DNA of 64,000 nucleotides from the NCBI RefSeq assembly GCF_000717715.1, contig NZ_JOAI01000007.1, forward strand, positions 62,001-126,000, in the 5' to 3' direction. Source of the DNA: Streptomyces sp. NRRL B-24484 (GTDB lineage Bacteria; Actinomycetota; Actinomycetes; Streptomycetales; Streptomycetaceae). This document shows positions 40,417 through 49,018 of this stretch, piece by piece. Position numbers and translations under genes: made by a program. The stretch's first letter is position 1, and every line of letters begins with the position of its first letter. The notes under the pieces were generated by a model. The model ran no database searches. It saw only the letters and a program-made list of their open reading frames with translations, and was not told the origin of the DNA.

Positions 40417-41142
40417 GTGCCGCGCGCTGCCGGTCGCGACACGCGGGGTCACGCTCTTCCCGTCCGCGCTGTGACCGGCCGGCCGGCACCCGTGGTGCTG
40501 CCCCCGGCGCTGCGCGGGGGGCTCGGGCTGATGGCGGCCCTCGCCGCGTTGCTGGTCGCCCTGCTGGGGATCCGGTATGCCGACGCGGGTGGGCCCGGCG
40601 CGGTGGACGTGCGGGTCCGGGCGGTGGTGGACGGTGTGGGGCCGTCGTGGCGGTACGTCGCGTTGGCCCTGGACTCCTCGGGAGAGCCGGTGGGAGCCGC
40701 GACGCTGGTCGTGGCCGTGATGACGGGCTGTCTGCTGCGTCGGCGCCTGCGCGCAGCGGTGTTCGTCGTTGCCGGTGTCGGCATCGCCGTGGGGACGACG
40801 ACGCTGCTCAAGCACCTGGTGGGACGCACCATCCACGGTGGGCACCTGTCCTACCCGAGCGGGCACACCGCCTTCGCCACCGCGCTCGCCCTCGCGGTGG
40901 CGATGCTCGCGACCCGCCGCCGGGGCCGGGACGGGCTCGACCCCGGCAGGACGGCCGGCACCGTGCTCGTGCTCGCCGCGGCGCTGGCCGCCGGGGCCGC
41001 CATGGGCTGGGCGCAGGTCGTCCTGGACGCGCACTACCCGACCGACGTCCTCGGCGGCTGCTGCACCGCGCTGGCGGCGGTGCCGGCGACCGCGTGGCTG
41101 GTCGACCGGGCGGCCGACGTCGGCCGGCGGGAGCACCGCTGA
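40417..41142 (+). CDS. PAP2-family membrane phosphatase
   Basis: Up to 241 residues; start GTG 40417 or GTG 40471, neither with a clear ribosome site. Hydrophobic segments: [51 protein letters not shown] and [16 protein letters not shown]. The PAP2 acid-phosphatase motifs are present: KHLVGR, then [14 protein letters not shown] with the catalytic His, then [16 protein letters not shown] with the third-motif His and Asp. Such enzymes dephosphorylate phosphatidic acid or undecaprenyl pyrophosphate. It ends at the large hairpin shared with the convergent polysaccharide locus; a role in recycling its lipid carrier is only a suggestion. Confidence 0.85.
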   Translation: MPRAAGRDTRGHALPVRAVTGRPAPVVLPPALRGGLGLMAALAALLVALLGIRYADAGGPGAVDVRVRAVVDGVGPSWRYVALALDSSGEPVGAATLVVAVMTGCLLRRRLRAAVFVVAGVGIAVGTTTLLKHLVGRTIHGGHLSYPSGHTAFATALALAVAMLATRRRGRDGLDPGRTAGTVLVLAAALAAGAAMGWAQVVLDAHYPTDVLGGCCTALAAVPATAWLVDRAADVGRREHR

Positions 41143-41203
41143 CGTCATGCCGCGTGATGTCACGCCACGTGAACACCACACGACATCACGCGACATGACG
41201 TCA
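41140..41203. terminator. 64-bp hairpin spanning both convergent stop codons
   Basis: 41140-41161 and 41182-41203 are inverted copies, 22-bp arms with a single mismatch (TGACGTCATG, mismatch, then CGCGTGATGTC) and a 20-nt loop that itself contains CCACGTG. The first TGA is the PAP2 stop, and the last TCA is the complement of the aminotransferase stop. A bidirectional terminator for two operons. Confidence 0.75.
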
Positions 41204-42589
41204 CACCAGGCGGCGGAACACCGGCTTCACCGGCCGCCCGGCGAGCCAGGGGGTGGGATCGGCGGCGTCCAGCGCCTTCCGGTACACGGCACATGCCCGG
41301 GCCACCACGTCGACGGTGTGGTCGATGTCGGCGTCGCCGAGCGCGCTGCTCACCACGAACGACGGGGCCAGCACTCCGCCTGCGAGGAGCTGGCGCAGGA
41401 ACAGGGTGCGGTACTGCTGCGACGGCTGCCGGTCCTCGTCGAGGGTCGCGAAGACCAGGTTGCTCTCCCGGCCGCGGAGGACGAGGTGGTCGCCGACGCC
41501 CGCGCAGGCGGCGGCCTCGCGGACACCGGCGGCCAACCGCTCGCCGAGGGCGTGCAGCCGGGCGGTGATGCCCTCCTCGACGTAGGTGGTCTGCACGGCC
41601 ATCGCGGCGGCCAGCGAGTGCGTCTCCGCACCGTGCGTGGTGGACAGCAGGAACACCCGGTCGCCGGAGTGGCGCAGCCCGCCGTGCTCCATCAGGTCCC
41701 GGCGCCCCGCCAGCGCGGAGACGGCGAACCCGTTGCCCAGCGCCTTGCCGAACGTCGAGAGGTCGGGGACGACGCCGTACAGGCCCTGGGCGCCCGCCTC
41801 GGACCAGCGGAAGCCGGTGATCATCTCGTCGAAGACCAGTACGCAGCCGTGCCGGTCGGCCAGCTCGCGCAGGCCGGCGAGGTACCCCGGCGGCGGTTCG
41901 GTGTGGCCGGCGGGTTCGAGGATCAGGCAGGCGACCTCGTCCCGGTACCGGGTGAGCACTTCCTCCGTGGCGGCCAGGTCCGCGTAGGGGAACGCCACGG
42001 TGAGCTCGGCGGTCGCGGCGGGGATGCCGGCGGACATCGGCGTGGTGCCGATGAACCAGTCGTCGACGGAGAAGAACGGGTGGTCGCCGCAGACGGCGAC
42101 CCGCGTCCGTCCGGTGACGGCACGGGCCAGTCGTACGGCGGCGGTGGTGGCGTCGGAGCCGTTCTTCGCGAACTTCACCATCTCGGCGGTCGGTACCGTG
42201 GCCAGGAAGCGTTCCGCGGCCTCGACCTCCACGACGGACGGCCGGACGAAGTTGCTGCCGCGGTCGAGTTCCCGCCGCGCTGCCTCGACCACCCGGGGGT
42301 GGGCGTGGCCGAGGCTGACCGACCGCAGGCCGGAGCCGTACTCGACGTAGCGGTTGCCGTCGAGGTCCCACACGTGGGCGCCGCTGCCGTGGCTGATGAC
42401 CGGGGCCAGGTGCTCGGGGTACTGGTCGTCGCCCTTGGCGTAGGTGTGGGCGCCCCCGGGGACGAGTGCGTGCAGCCTCTCGTTCGCCTTCCGCGACCGG
42501 GGCAGGCTGAACCCGTCGGCGTCCTGCGGGCCTTCGGAGCCTCGGGCGTGCCAAGCGTCTCGGACGTCTCGGATGTCCCGGGTGTTCAC
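41201..42589 (-). CDS. Class-III aminotransferase, glutamate-1-semialdehyde aminomutase-like
   Basis: 462 residues from GTG 42589, overlapping the RmlC stop by GTGA. PLP-fold motifs: RSRKANERLHALVPGGAHTYAKG, HVWDLDGNRYVEYGSGLRSVSLGHAHP, VKFAKNGSDATTAAVRLAR, VLVFDEMITGFRWS, and the PLP lysine in STFGKALGNGFAVSAL. It resembles HemL, but hemL is normally in a haem locus; in surface-polysaccharide loci such enzymes more likely aminate a keto-sugar or modify a decoration. Last gene of the long minus-strand operon. The N-terminus has a short RDxRD repeat. Confidence 0.88.
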   Translation of the reverse strand: MNTRDIRDVRDAWHARGSEGPQDADGFSLPRSRKANERLHALVPGGAHTYAKGDDQYPEHLAPVISHGSGAHVWDLDGNRYVEYGSGLRSVSLGHAHPRVVEAARRELDRGSNFVRPSVVEVEAAERFLATVPTAEMVKFAKNGSDATTAAVRLARAVTGRTRVAVCGDHPFFSVDDWFIGTTPMSAGIPAATAELTVAFPYADLAATEEVLTRYRDEVACLILEPAGHTEPPPGYLAGLRELADRHGCVLVFDEMITGFRWSEAGAQGLYGVVPDLSTFGKALGNGFAVSALAGRRDLMEHGGLRHSGDRVFLLSTTHGAETHSLAAAMAVQTTYVEEGITARLHALGERLAAGVREAAACAGVGDHLVLRGRESNLVFATLDEDRQPSQQYRTLFLRQLLAGGVLAPSFVVSSALGDADIDHTVDVVARACAVYRKALDAADPTPWLAGRPVKPVFRRLV

Positions 42590-43143
42590 GCCGGCCGCCC
42601 CTCGTACCGCAGGACCTCGGCGAGGCTCGGCGCCTTCCGGTCCCGCTCGGACACCGACACGGCCGGCAGCGGCCAGGGGACGGCGAGTTCCGGGTCGTCG
42701 AAGGCGATCGTCACGTCCTCGGCCGGATCGTGCGGGCGGTCGATCCGGTACGAGACGTCGGCGGTGTCGGTCAGCGCCTGGAAGCCGTGGGCGCACCCCG
42801 CCGGGACGTACACGCTCACCTGCGTCTCGCCGCTCAGCTCGAAGAAGGCCCGGCTGCGGTAGGTCGGCGAGTCCGGCCGAAGGTCCACGACGACGTCGAA
42901 GACCTTCCCGTACGAGCAGCGCACCAGCTTGGCCTCGCCGGCGCCGGAGCGCAGGTGCAGGCCGCGCAGCACGCCGCGGACCGAGCGGGACACGCTGTGC
43001 TGGACGAAGGCGTTCGGGTCGAGGCCGACGGAGCGGACGACCTCGGCGTCGAACGTGCGGCAGAAGAAGCCGCGTTCGTCGGCGTACGGCGTCGGTTCGA
43101 ACAGGTATGCGCCGGCGATCGCCGGGACTTCGGTCGCCTTCAT
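42586..43143 (-). CDS. rmlC: dTDP-4-dehydrorhamnose 3,5-epimerase-like (RmlC) protein
   Basis: 185 residues from ATG 43143, overlapping its upstream neighbour by ATGA. It is a cupin-fold epimerase: ATEVPAIAGAYLFEPTPYADERGFFCRTF, SRSVRGVLRGLHLRSG with the catalytic His, VFDVVVDLRPDSPTYRSRAFFELSG and VYVPAGCAHGFQALTDTADVSYRID. RmlC inverts C3 and C5 of 4-keto-6-deoxyhexose nucleotides. Since no dTDP-glucose enzymes (RmlA, RmlB) are in the window, it may act on a CDP-linked keto sugar made by the neighbouring enzymes, or the rml partners lie elsewhere. Confidence 0.9.
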   Translation of the reverse strand: MKATEVPAIAGAYLFEPTPYADERGFFCRTFDAEVVRSVGLDPNAFVQHSVSRSVRGVLRGLHLRSGAGEAKLVRCSYGKVFDVVVDLRPDSPTYRSRAFFELSGETQVSVYVPAGCAHGFQALTDTADVSYRIDRPHDPAEDVTIAFDDPELAVPWPLPAVSVSERDRKAPSLAEVLRYEGRPA

Positions 43144-44444
43144 GGAGCCTCCCGTGGGGCGTGGTCGGGGTCGTGGTCGTGGGTGCGGTCGTGTGCGTGG
43201 GCACGGTTCCGGTCATGGGCGTCGGAACGGGCGCGGGTGCGGCCGACCGCCGGGAAGACGGCCGCCGTCAAGGCCCTGAACTGCTGGTCGAGCTCCCGGC
43301 GGGCGGCCAGGTTCCGCTCGGCGATGGTCCGCCGGAGCTCCGGCGACCGCTTCTCCAGCACCCGGAACTGCTCGAGCAGACGGTCGGCGTCGACCTCCCG
43401 GGCCGGGTGGCAGAACTCGCCCAGCCCCATCCGGGCCATCAGCGCCTCGCTCTTCGCCGCGTAGCTCAGGGCGAGCGTCGGTGTGCCGACCTTCAGCGCG
43501 CAGATCAGGTTGTGGTACCGGGTCGCCACCACGGTGTCGGCGGCTGCCGTCTCCCTCATCAGGTCGGCCAGTGAGGCCGGCGAGGCGGCGGTGACCAGCG
43601 GCGAGTCCACCGCGTCGAGGATCGCGGCGACCACCGGCCGGTCGACGTCGTCGCCCATGAGCAGCCGGACCGGTCTGCCGTCCTTGACCAGCGCGCGGAC
43701 GAAGCGGGTCGTCCCGTCGAGGTAGCGCCGGTGGATCTCCTCCGCCCGGGCGCGGTCGTCGTTCCCGCCGTGGAAGGCCATGACGCCGACGCAGACCGGT
43801 CCCGGTGGACCGTCGTGCGCGCCCGGCGGCGGCGTCGGCAGGGAGAAGGCGAGGTCCGGGTAGACCTCGTCCCGCCCGGTGTCCACGCCCATCGCCCGCA
43901 TCGCCTCGCGGGACGGCGCGTCCCGGTACGACCGGTAGGCGGCCAGCCGCGCCGACCAGCGCACCAGGGCCCGGGTGGGCCGGCTGCCGATCGCGGCGGC
44001 GCCGACGCTGACCAGCGCCACCCGGGTGCCGAACAGCCGGCCGGCCGCGCAGAGCAGGAACAGCGCGTACGGGAAGCCCCACGGCCGCAGCGGCAGCGTG
44101 GCCTCCAGGACGCCCATGCCCGGAACGATCACCACGTCGTGCCGGCGCACCCAGGCGCCGGTGCGGGCGGCGTCGACGAGCTTGCCCAGGCCCTTCGCCG
44201 CGATCGACCCCGCCCGCGACGCCGTCCGGTACTCGCCGCGGTACCAGTGCAGCCGGGTGGCGGCGATCCCGTACCGGCTCGTGACGGCCTCGGGGCCGCC
44301 GCACAGCGCGTCGACCACCGCCTCCGGGTGCTCGGCGCGGAGGTGGCCGAGCAGGGCTTCGAGCGAGCCGTCGTTGCCGAGGTTGCCGGAGCCGAGCAGG
44401 CCGAACACACCGACGCGCACCGGGGTTCCGTCCGTGGACGTCAT
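43140..44444 (-). CDS. Polysaccharide pyruvyltransferase-family protein
   Basis: 434 residues from ATG 44444, with GGGGAGG upstream. Family features: VRVGVFGLLGSGNLGNDGSLEALLGHL, VVIVPGMGVLEATLP, VYPDLAFSLP, AADTVVATRYHNLICALKVGTPTLALSYAAK. These proteins transfer pyruvate from phosphoenolpyruvate as a ketal to sugars, adding negative charge. The last 40 residues are an unusual His/Asp/Arg-rich tail (DAHDRNRAHAHDRTHDHDP) that could bind metal. It overlaps GT2 and RmlC by 4 nt. Confidence 0.88.
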   Translation of the reverse strand: MTSTDGTPVRVGVFGLLGSGNLGNDGSLEALLGHLRAEHPEAVVDALCGGPEAVTSRYGIAATRLHWYRGEYRTASRAGSIAAKGLGKLVDAARTGAWVRRHDVVIVPGMGVLEATLPLRPWGFPYALFLLCAAGRLFGTRVALVSVGAAAIGSRPTRALVRWSARLAAYRSYRDAPSREAMRAMGVDTGRDEVYPDLAFSLPTPPPGAHDGPPGPVCVGVMAFHGGNDDRARAEEIHRRYLDGTTRFVRALVKDGRPVRLLMGDDVDRPVVAAILDAVDSPLVTAASPASLADLMRETAAADTVVATRYHNLICALKVGTPTLALSYAAKSEALMARMGLGEFCHPAREVDADRLLEQFRVLEKRSPELRRTIAERNLAARRELDQQFRALTAAVFPAVGRTRARSDAHDRNRAHAHDRTHDHDPDHAPREAP

Positions 44445-45388
44445 GCCCGCCTCCCCTCGCGTCCGGCGACGAGGGCGTCCACGGAGACGGCGAACCGGTC
44501 CGGGTCGACCGGGACGCGGTCCTCGACCCGCTCGCCGGCGGCCGGCCGCGCCCGGCTGGCCGCCCAGGCGGCGAGGTGGCCGTAGCACGCGCGCCGGTCG
44601 GCCGGGGACAACGGCACCCGGCGGATCGTCGCGACGAAGCCCCAGACGTACTCGGCGAGCAGCCGGGGCGTCGGGTGCAGCGGGCCGGCCCGGCGCGGGT
44701 CCAGGTTGACGCACCGGGAGCGCTTGGAGGGGTTCGCCCGCTCGGCGCGGGTGGGGTGGTCGCGGCGGAAGTACAACAGCTCCGGCACCTGGTGGAAGCG
44801 CCCGCGCAGGCCGATCTCGGCGACGAACGTGCGGTCCGCGTGGTGGTAGCTGTCGAGCGGCTTGACCCGGCGCAGCACGTCGGCCCGGATCACCCCGTAG
44901 AAGTCGTCGCCGCCGGGTTCGAACAGCATGCTGCGGAAGCGCTCCGGCGCGTGCGGCGAACCGGTGGCGAGGCCGTACTCGTAGGGGACCTTCACCCGGC
45001 CGTCGGCGTCGACGACCGCCTGGTCGGAGTGCGCGAGGATCACGTCCGGCCGTTCGTCCAGCGCCTCCACGCAGCGCAGCAGCAGGTCCCGGGCGTACAG
45101 GTCGTCGTGCGAGGCCCACTTGAACAGCTCGCCGCGGCACTCGGTGAACACGTGGTTGTGGTTCGGCGAGGCGCCGATGTTCCGGGGCAGCCGGAGGTAG
45201 CGGATGCGCGAGTCCCGCGCGGCGTAGCGGCGGCAGATGTCCTGGGTCGCGTCGGTCGAGGCGTTGTCGGAGATGACCAGCTCGAAGTCCTCGTAGGTCT
45301 GGCCGAGCAGGGCGTCGAGCGACTCGGCGAGGTACTCCTCGCCGTTGTAGACGGGCAGCCCGATGCTCAACCGGGGTACGGCGGTCAT
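44441..45388 (-). CDS. Family 2 glycosyltransferase
   Basis: 315 residues from ATG 45388 with GAGGA upstream; overlaps PPT by ATGA. GT-A signature: RLSIGLPVYNGEEYLAESLDALLGQTYEDFELVISDNASTDATQDI, KWASHDDLYARDLL, then a DxD-like VILAHSDQAVVDADG. It adds one sugar to a lipid-linked intermediate on the cytoplasmic face; donor and acceptor cannot be read from sequence. No membrane helices. It is directly downstream of the flippase gene, a typical arrangement in Wzx/Wzy loci. Confidence 0.9.
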   Translation of the reverse strand: MTAVPRLSIGLPVYNGEEYLAESLDALLGQTYEDFELVISDNASTDATQDICRRYAARDSRIRYLRLPRNIGASPNHNHVFTECRGELFKWASHDDLYARDLLLRCVEALDERPDVILAHSDQAVVDADGRVKVPYEYGLATGSPHAPERFRSMLFEPGGDDFYGVIRADVLRRVKPLDSYHHADRTFVAEIGLRGRFHQVPELLYFRRDHPTRAERANPSKRSRCVNLDPRRAGPLHPTPRLLAEYVWGFVATIRRVPLSPADRRACYGHLAAWAASRARPAAGERVEDRVPVDPDRFAVSVDALVAGREGRRA

Positions 45389-46713
45389 GGGGTCCTCACT
45401 TCCGGGACTTCCGGGACTTCCGGGACGGGATTTCGGTGGTGCTCGCGCAGGGCGGCCCTCAGCTGCAGCCACCACACGGCCGAGCCGCAGGCGGTCGCGG
45501 TGGCGACGCCCCAGGCGGAGCCGGCCGTGCCGGCGAGGGCGGCTCCGCCGAGTCCGCCGCCGAGGTAGCAGGCGGAGGCGAACAGCTGGCAGCGCAGGCT
45601 GCGCCGGGCCGCGGCGAGCGCGCGCAGCCCGGCCGCCGCGCCGCTGCCCAGGCCGGCGCCGGCGACGCCGAGGGTGGCCGGCACGATGAGTTCTTTGGAC
45701 GAGTGCCAGACGTCGCCGAGGACGAGCACGCCGATCCGGTCCGGCATCAGCAGCAGCGCGCCGCCCCACAGCAGGGCGGCGGCGGCCTGCCCGCCGCCCA
45801 GCCGGAGGCAGAACCCGCCGAGCCGGTGGGGTGCCTGCCTCAGAACCCGGGCCGCCTCCGCCACGGTGACCAGGGACAGCCCCATCAGGAGGGCGAGGAA
45901 GGGGCCGAGCAGGAGCTCGGCTCCCCGGACCGTCCCCACCGCACCGACCCCGGCGATCGCGCCGAGCCCGTACGCCCGGAGCTGGCCGGCGCCGCTGAGG
46001 CTGACGTTCTCGGCCAGGTACCGGCTGCCGAGGTCGCGCTGCTCGCGGAGCCACCCGCGGGCCGCGGTCACCCGGGGCCGGATGCCGGACTGGAGGAAGC
46101 CGTACCCGGCCGCCGTCGCGGCGGCGGCACCCCAGGCCAGCAGGAAGGCGGCCACGGTGTTCACCCGCGCCGCCACGACCATGGCCGGGACGAGCGCGAC
46201 GCCCTGCACGAGGTCGTTGGTGAACGCCTTCCGCCCCGCGCCGGCGGCGAAGAACGCGAACCGCCGGGAGTCCTGGAGCAGCAGCGCCGGCAGCGCGGCG
46301 CCGAGGCAGACGAACGCGGGACCGATCCGACCGCCGAGACCGAGCCCGACGAGCAGGCACACGGCGCCGAGGGAGGAGCCGATGACGAGTGCGGTCCCCG
46401 ACGACCGGGCCGCGGCCGCACGCCAGACGGTGTCCGGCACACCGCTGTACCGGACCATGAGCGGGTCCGTGGCCAGCCCGCGGGCGACGTTGAGCACCAG
46501 GCCGTAGGTCAGCCAGGCGAGGCTGAACACGCCGAACGCGGTCACCCCCAGCGAGCGGGCCACGAACGCGCCCACCATGAAGTTGGTCATGCTGGAGACC
46601 GCCTGGTCGGCCAGTCCCCAGGACAGCCGGCCGGCGACGCCCCGGCCGACGGCCCGTCGGGTCGCTCCGGGCGGGTCCGCCCGGGTCGTCGTCCTCTCGC
46701 TCTCGGTGGTCAT
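45385..46713 (-). CDS. Wzx-like polysaccharide flippase
   Basis: 442 residues from ATG 46713. Multiple hydrophobic segments, for example LADQAVSSMTNFMVGAFVARSLG, FGVFSLAWLTYGLVLNVARGL, ALVIGSSLGAVCLLVGLGLGG, AAFLLAWGAAAATAAGYGFL and AAALLWGGALLLMP, with about 11-12 helices as in the MOP/Wzx superfamily. It would translocate the lipid-linked repeat unit. It ends PEVPEVPEVRTP, three copies of a PEV triplet encoded by a 9-bp direct repeat. Overlaps GT2 by ATGA; 5 nt separate it from the DUF4910 gene. Confidence 0.85.
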   Translation of the reverse strand: MTTESERTTTRADPPGATRRAVGRGVAGRLSWGLADQAVSSMTNFMVGAFVARSLGVTAFGVFSLAWLTYGLVLNVARGLATDPLMVRYSGVPDTVWRAAAARSSGTALVIGSSLGAVCLLVGLGLGGRIGPAFVCLGAALPALLLQDSRRFAFFAAGAGRKAFTNDLVQGVALVPAMVVAARVNTVAAFLLAWGAAAATAAGYGFLQSGIRPRVTAARGWLREQRDLGSRYLAENVSLSGAGQLRAYGLGAIAGVGAVGTVRGAELLLGPFLALLMGLSLVTVAEAARVLRQAPHRLGGFCLRLGGGQAAAALLWGGALLLMPDRIGVLVLGDVWHSSKELIVPATLGVAGAGLGSGAAAGLRALAAARRSLRCQLFASACYLGGGLGGAALAGTAGSAWGVATATACGSAVWWLQLRAALREHHRNPVPEVPEVPEVRTP

Positions 46714-46718
46714 CGGCG

Positions 46719-47993
46719 TCAGGCCTTGACCAGTCCGGCGCCGTGCAGGGCGTCGGCCGCGGCGGCGACGGCGTCGAACGGCAGCCCGGACCGCTCGGCG
46801 ACGTCCAGCAGGCTGTGCTCGCCGTCGGAGAGGCTGAGCACCCAGAGCATGGCCAGCTGTGTCTGCTTGGCGTCGCTGCGGCCGCCGAGCGAGTCGTACA
46901 ACCCGCGCCGGCCCAGCTGCGGTTCGCCGTACGGGCTGAGGTTGAGGTACCGCCGGTTGCGGTCGAGGACGGCGAACGCCTCGCGGCAGACCGCGAGGGT
47001 GTCCGCCATCGCCTCCGGGGAGACGAAGTCCGGATTGTCCGCCGAGGTGTGGTACTCGGGGTACCCGGCGTACGGGGTCCGGCTGAGCGAGCCGACGCCG
47101 AGGTCGAACCCGGGCGAGCAGTACTGCCGCTCGTCGTAGCCGTACGGCGTGAACTCGGTGACGTGGTGCGGCCGTTCGGATGCGCGCAGGACGTGCCGCA
47201 GCACCCGGTCGATCTCCGCGTCGCCGCGCCTGCTCTGCTTGTAGGTCAGCCGGCCCCGGTCGCCGGCGCAGGCCAGCACCAGCCCGTGCTTGACGCGTTC
47301 CACCCGCTCCGCGTTGCGGGCCAGCCAGGTGATCGCCCCGATGGTGCCGGGCGCGAAGACGAACCGGTAGGTGTAGTACGGCGTCCGCTCCGCCAGCTCC
47401 CGCGCCAGGAAGGTCGCCACCGCGACGCCCGCCAGGTTGTCGTTGGCCAGCGACGGGTGGCAGACGTGGCAGGAGACGATCACCTCGTCGGCGACCTGCC
47501 CGGGGACGACGTGCTCGGCGTAGGTGAGGTGGCCGTCCGCGAGCGTGGAGTCGATGCGCACCTCGTACTCGCCGTCGGGCAGCGCGTCCAGCGTCTCCTG
47601 GGCCAGGCAGAACCCCCAATCCGGCGTGTAGTAGCTGGTGCGGTACGGCACCCAGGACGGGTGGTCGGGCAGGGTGTGCAGGTGCCCGCGCAGCTCGGTC
47701 AGCGGCATGGTCGCCGCCACCGGGACGCTGTAGCCGAGCACGTGCAGGCTGGACGCGGCGAAGTCGACGACCCGGCGGCCGGCGGGGTCGGCGACGTACG
47801 CGTCCCGGATGTTCCACTCCTGCGGCACCGTCCAGTCGAGCACCCGCGTCCCGGTCGGCACCTCGTGCACCTGCAGCGGGACGTACTCGCCGACGATGTC
47901 CAGGGTGGCGCGCACGCCGTCGCCGGTGATGCTCCGGCAGATCGGGTACAACCGCTCCACCAGCGCGTGCATCCGCTCGCCCACCGTGGTCAT
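46719..47993 (-). CDS. DUF4910 / M28 aminopeptidase-like protein of polysaccharide loci
   Basis: 424 residues from ATG 47993, overlapping the epimerase stop by ATGA. It matches the DUF4910 group: RLYPICRSITGDGVRATLDIVGEYVPL, VFDWTVP-like VLDWTVPQEWNIRDAYV, SYYTPDWGFCLAQETLDALP, VSCHVCHPSLANDNLAGVAVATFLAREL with metal-binding His/Asp, TIGAITWLARN, YDERQYCSPGFDLGVGSLSR and EYHTSADN. The C-terminal about 60 residues form a winged-helix-like domain. The family has a zinc aminopeptidase fold and recurs in surface polysaccharide clusters; perhaps it hydrolyses an amide on a sugar. Confidence 0.85.
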   Translation of the reverse strand: MTTVGERMHALVERLYPICRSITGDGVRATLDIVGEYVPLQVHEVPTGTRVLDWTVPQEWNIRDAYVADPAGRRVVDFAASSLHVLGYSVPVAATMPLTELRGHLHTLPDHPSWVPYRTSYYTPDWGFCLAQETLDALPDGEYEVRIDSTLADGHLTYAEHVVPGQVADEVIVSCHVCHPSLANDNLAGVAVATFLARELAERTPYYTYRFVFAPGTIGAITWLARNAERVERVKHGLVLACAGDRGRLTYKQSRRGDAEIDRVLRHVLRASERPHHVTEFTPYGYDERQYCSPGFDLGVGSLSRTPYAGYPEYHTSADNPDFVSPEAMADTLAVCREAFAVLDRNRRYLNLSPYGEPQLGRRGLYDSLGGRSDAKQTQLAMLWVLSLSDGEHSLLDVAERSGLPFDAVAAAADALHGAGLVKA

Positions 47994-49015
47994 CGGCGCC
48001 ACCGCAGGGTGTTGTCCACGGCGCCGGCGTCGGACGCCGCGCGCAGCACGGCCAGCCGGGTGAAACGTCGTTCGAAGCCCTCCCGGGTCAGCCCGAACTG
48101 CCGGTACGCGTCGGCGAGTTCGAGTGCACCCCGCTTCACCGACCACTCGCAGTCGAAGCCGGGCAGCGCCGCGCGGAACCGCGAGAAGTCCACCCGGTAG
48201 GACCGCGGGTCGGCTCCGCTCTCCCCGGTGATCACCACCTTCGCGCCGGACACCGCCTCGGCGACCTGCTCGGCGATCTCGCCGACGGTGACGTTGTTGG
48301 TCTCGCTGCCGATGTTGAACGCCGTGTCGTGCACCGCCTCCCGCGGTGCGACCAGCGCGGCCGCGAAGGCCCGTGCGATGTCGGCGGCGTGCACCAGCGG
48401 GCGCCACGGGGTGCCGTCGGAGAGCACCAGCACCTCGCCGGACAGCAGCGCGTGGCCCACCAGGTTGTTCAGCACGATGTCGGCACGCAGCCGGGGCGAG
48501 TGTCCGAAGGCGGTGGCGTTGCGCAGGTACACCGGGCTGAAGTCGCCGTCGGCCAGCGCGTGCAGGTCGTCCTCCACCCGCACCTTGGACTCCGCGTACG
48601 GCGTCACCGGGCGCAGCGGGGCGTCCTCGGTGACCAGGCCGTCGCCGCCGGCGGCACCGTAGACCGAGCAGGTCGACGCGTACAGGAAGCGCCGCACTCC
48701 GGCGTCGCGGGCCAGCCGGGCCAGCCGCACGGAGGCGTGGTGGTTGATGTCGTAGGTGAGGTCCGGCGCCAGCGAGCCCAGCGGGTCGTTGGACAGCGCG
48801 GCCAGGTGGATCACGGCGTCCACCCCGGCCACGTGGTCGGCCGTGACGTCGCGCAGGTCCACCCGGTGCCCCGGCGGGTCCGCGGGCGCAGGGCCGAGGA
48901 CGCAGTCCGCGAACAGGCCGGCGTCCAGCCCCACGACCTCGTGCCCGGCGGCCGCGAGGACCGGGGCCATCACGGTGCCGAGGTAGCCCTGGTGACCGGT
49001 CAGCAGTACGCGCAA
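47990..49015 (-). CDS. NAD-dependent epimerase/dehydratase (extended SDR)
   Basis: 341 residues from TTG 49015; GGAGGG lies upstream. The Rossmann motif is LLTGHQGYLGTVMAPVLAAAGHEVVGLD, then VDAVIHLAALSNDP, the catalytic STCSVYG and PYAESK (YxxxK), NATAFGHSPRLRADIVLNNLV and TPWRPLVHAADIARAF. The GHQGYLG opening is that of the SDRs found with RfbF-type cytidylyltransferases. Possible roles include 4-keto reduction or epimerisation of a nucleotide sugar. It is not an obvious CDP-glucose 4,6-dehydratase. The rare TTG start may lower its synthesis. Confidence 0.87.
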   Translation of the reverse strand: MRVLLTGHQGYLGTVMAPVLAAAGHEVVGLDAGLFADCVLGPAPADPPGHRVDLRDVTADHVAGVDAVIHLAALSNDPLGSLAPDLTYDINHHASVRLARLARDAGVRRFLYASTCSVYGAAGGDGLVTEDAPLRPVTPYAESKVRVEDDLHALADGDFSPVYLRNATAFGHSPRLRADIVLNNLVGHALLSGEVLVLSDGTPWRPLVHAADIARAFAAALVAPREAVHDTAFNIGSETNNVTVGEIAEQVAEAVSGAKVVITGESGADPRSYRVDFSRFRAALPGFDCEWSVKRGALELADAYRQFGLTREGFERRFTRLAVLRAASDAGAVDNTLRWRR

Positions 49016-49018
49016 GGT

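Noticed and set aside
41140..41203. Long inverted repeat considered as an insertion-sequence end
   Set aside because: No transposase or flanking direct repeats; position between convergent stops fits a terminator.
41201..42589. Calling the aminotransferase hemL
   Set aside because: Motifs are shared by the whole class; location in a polysaccharide operon argues against a haem role.
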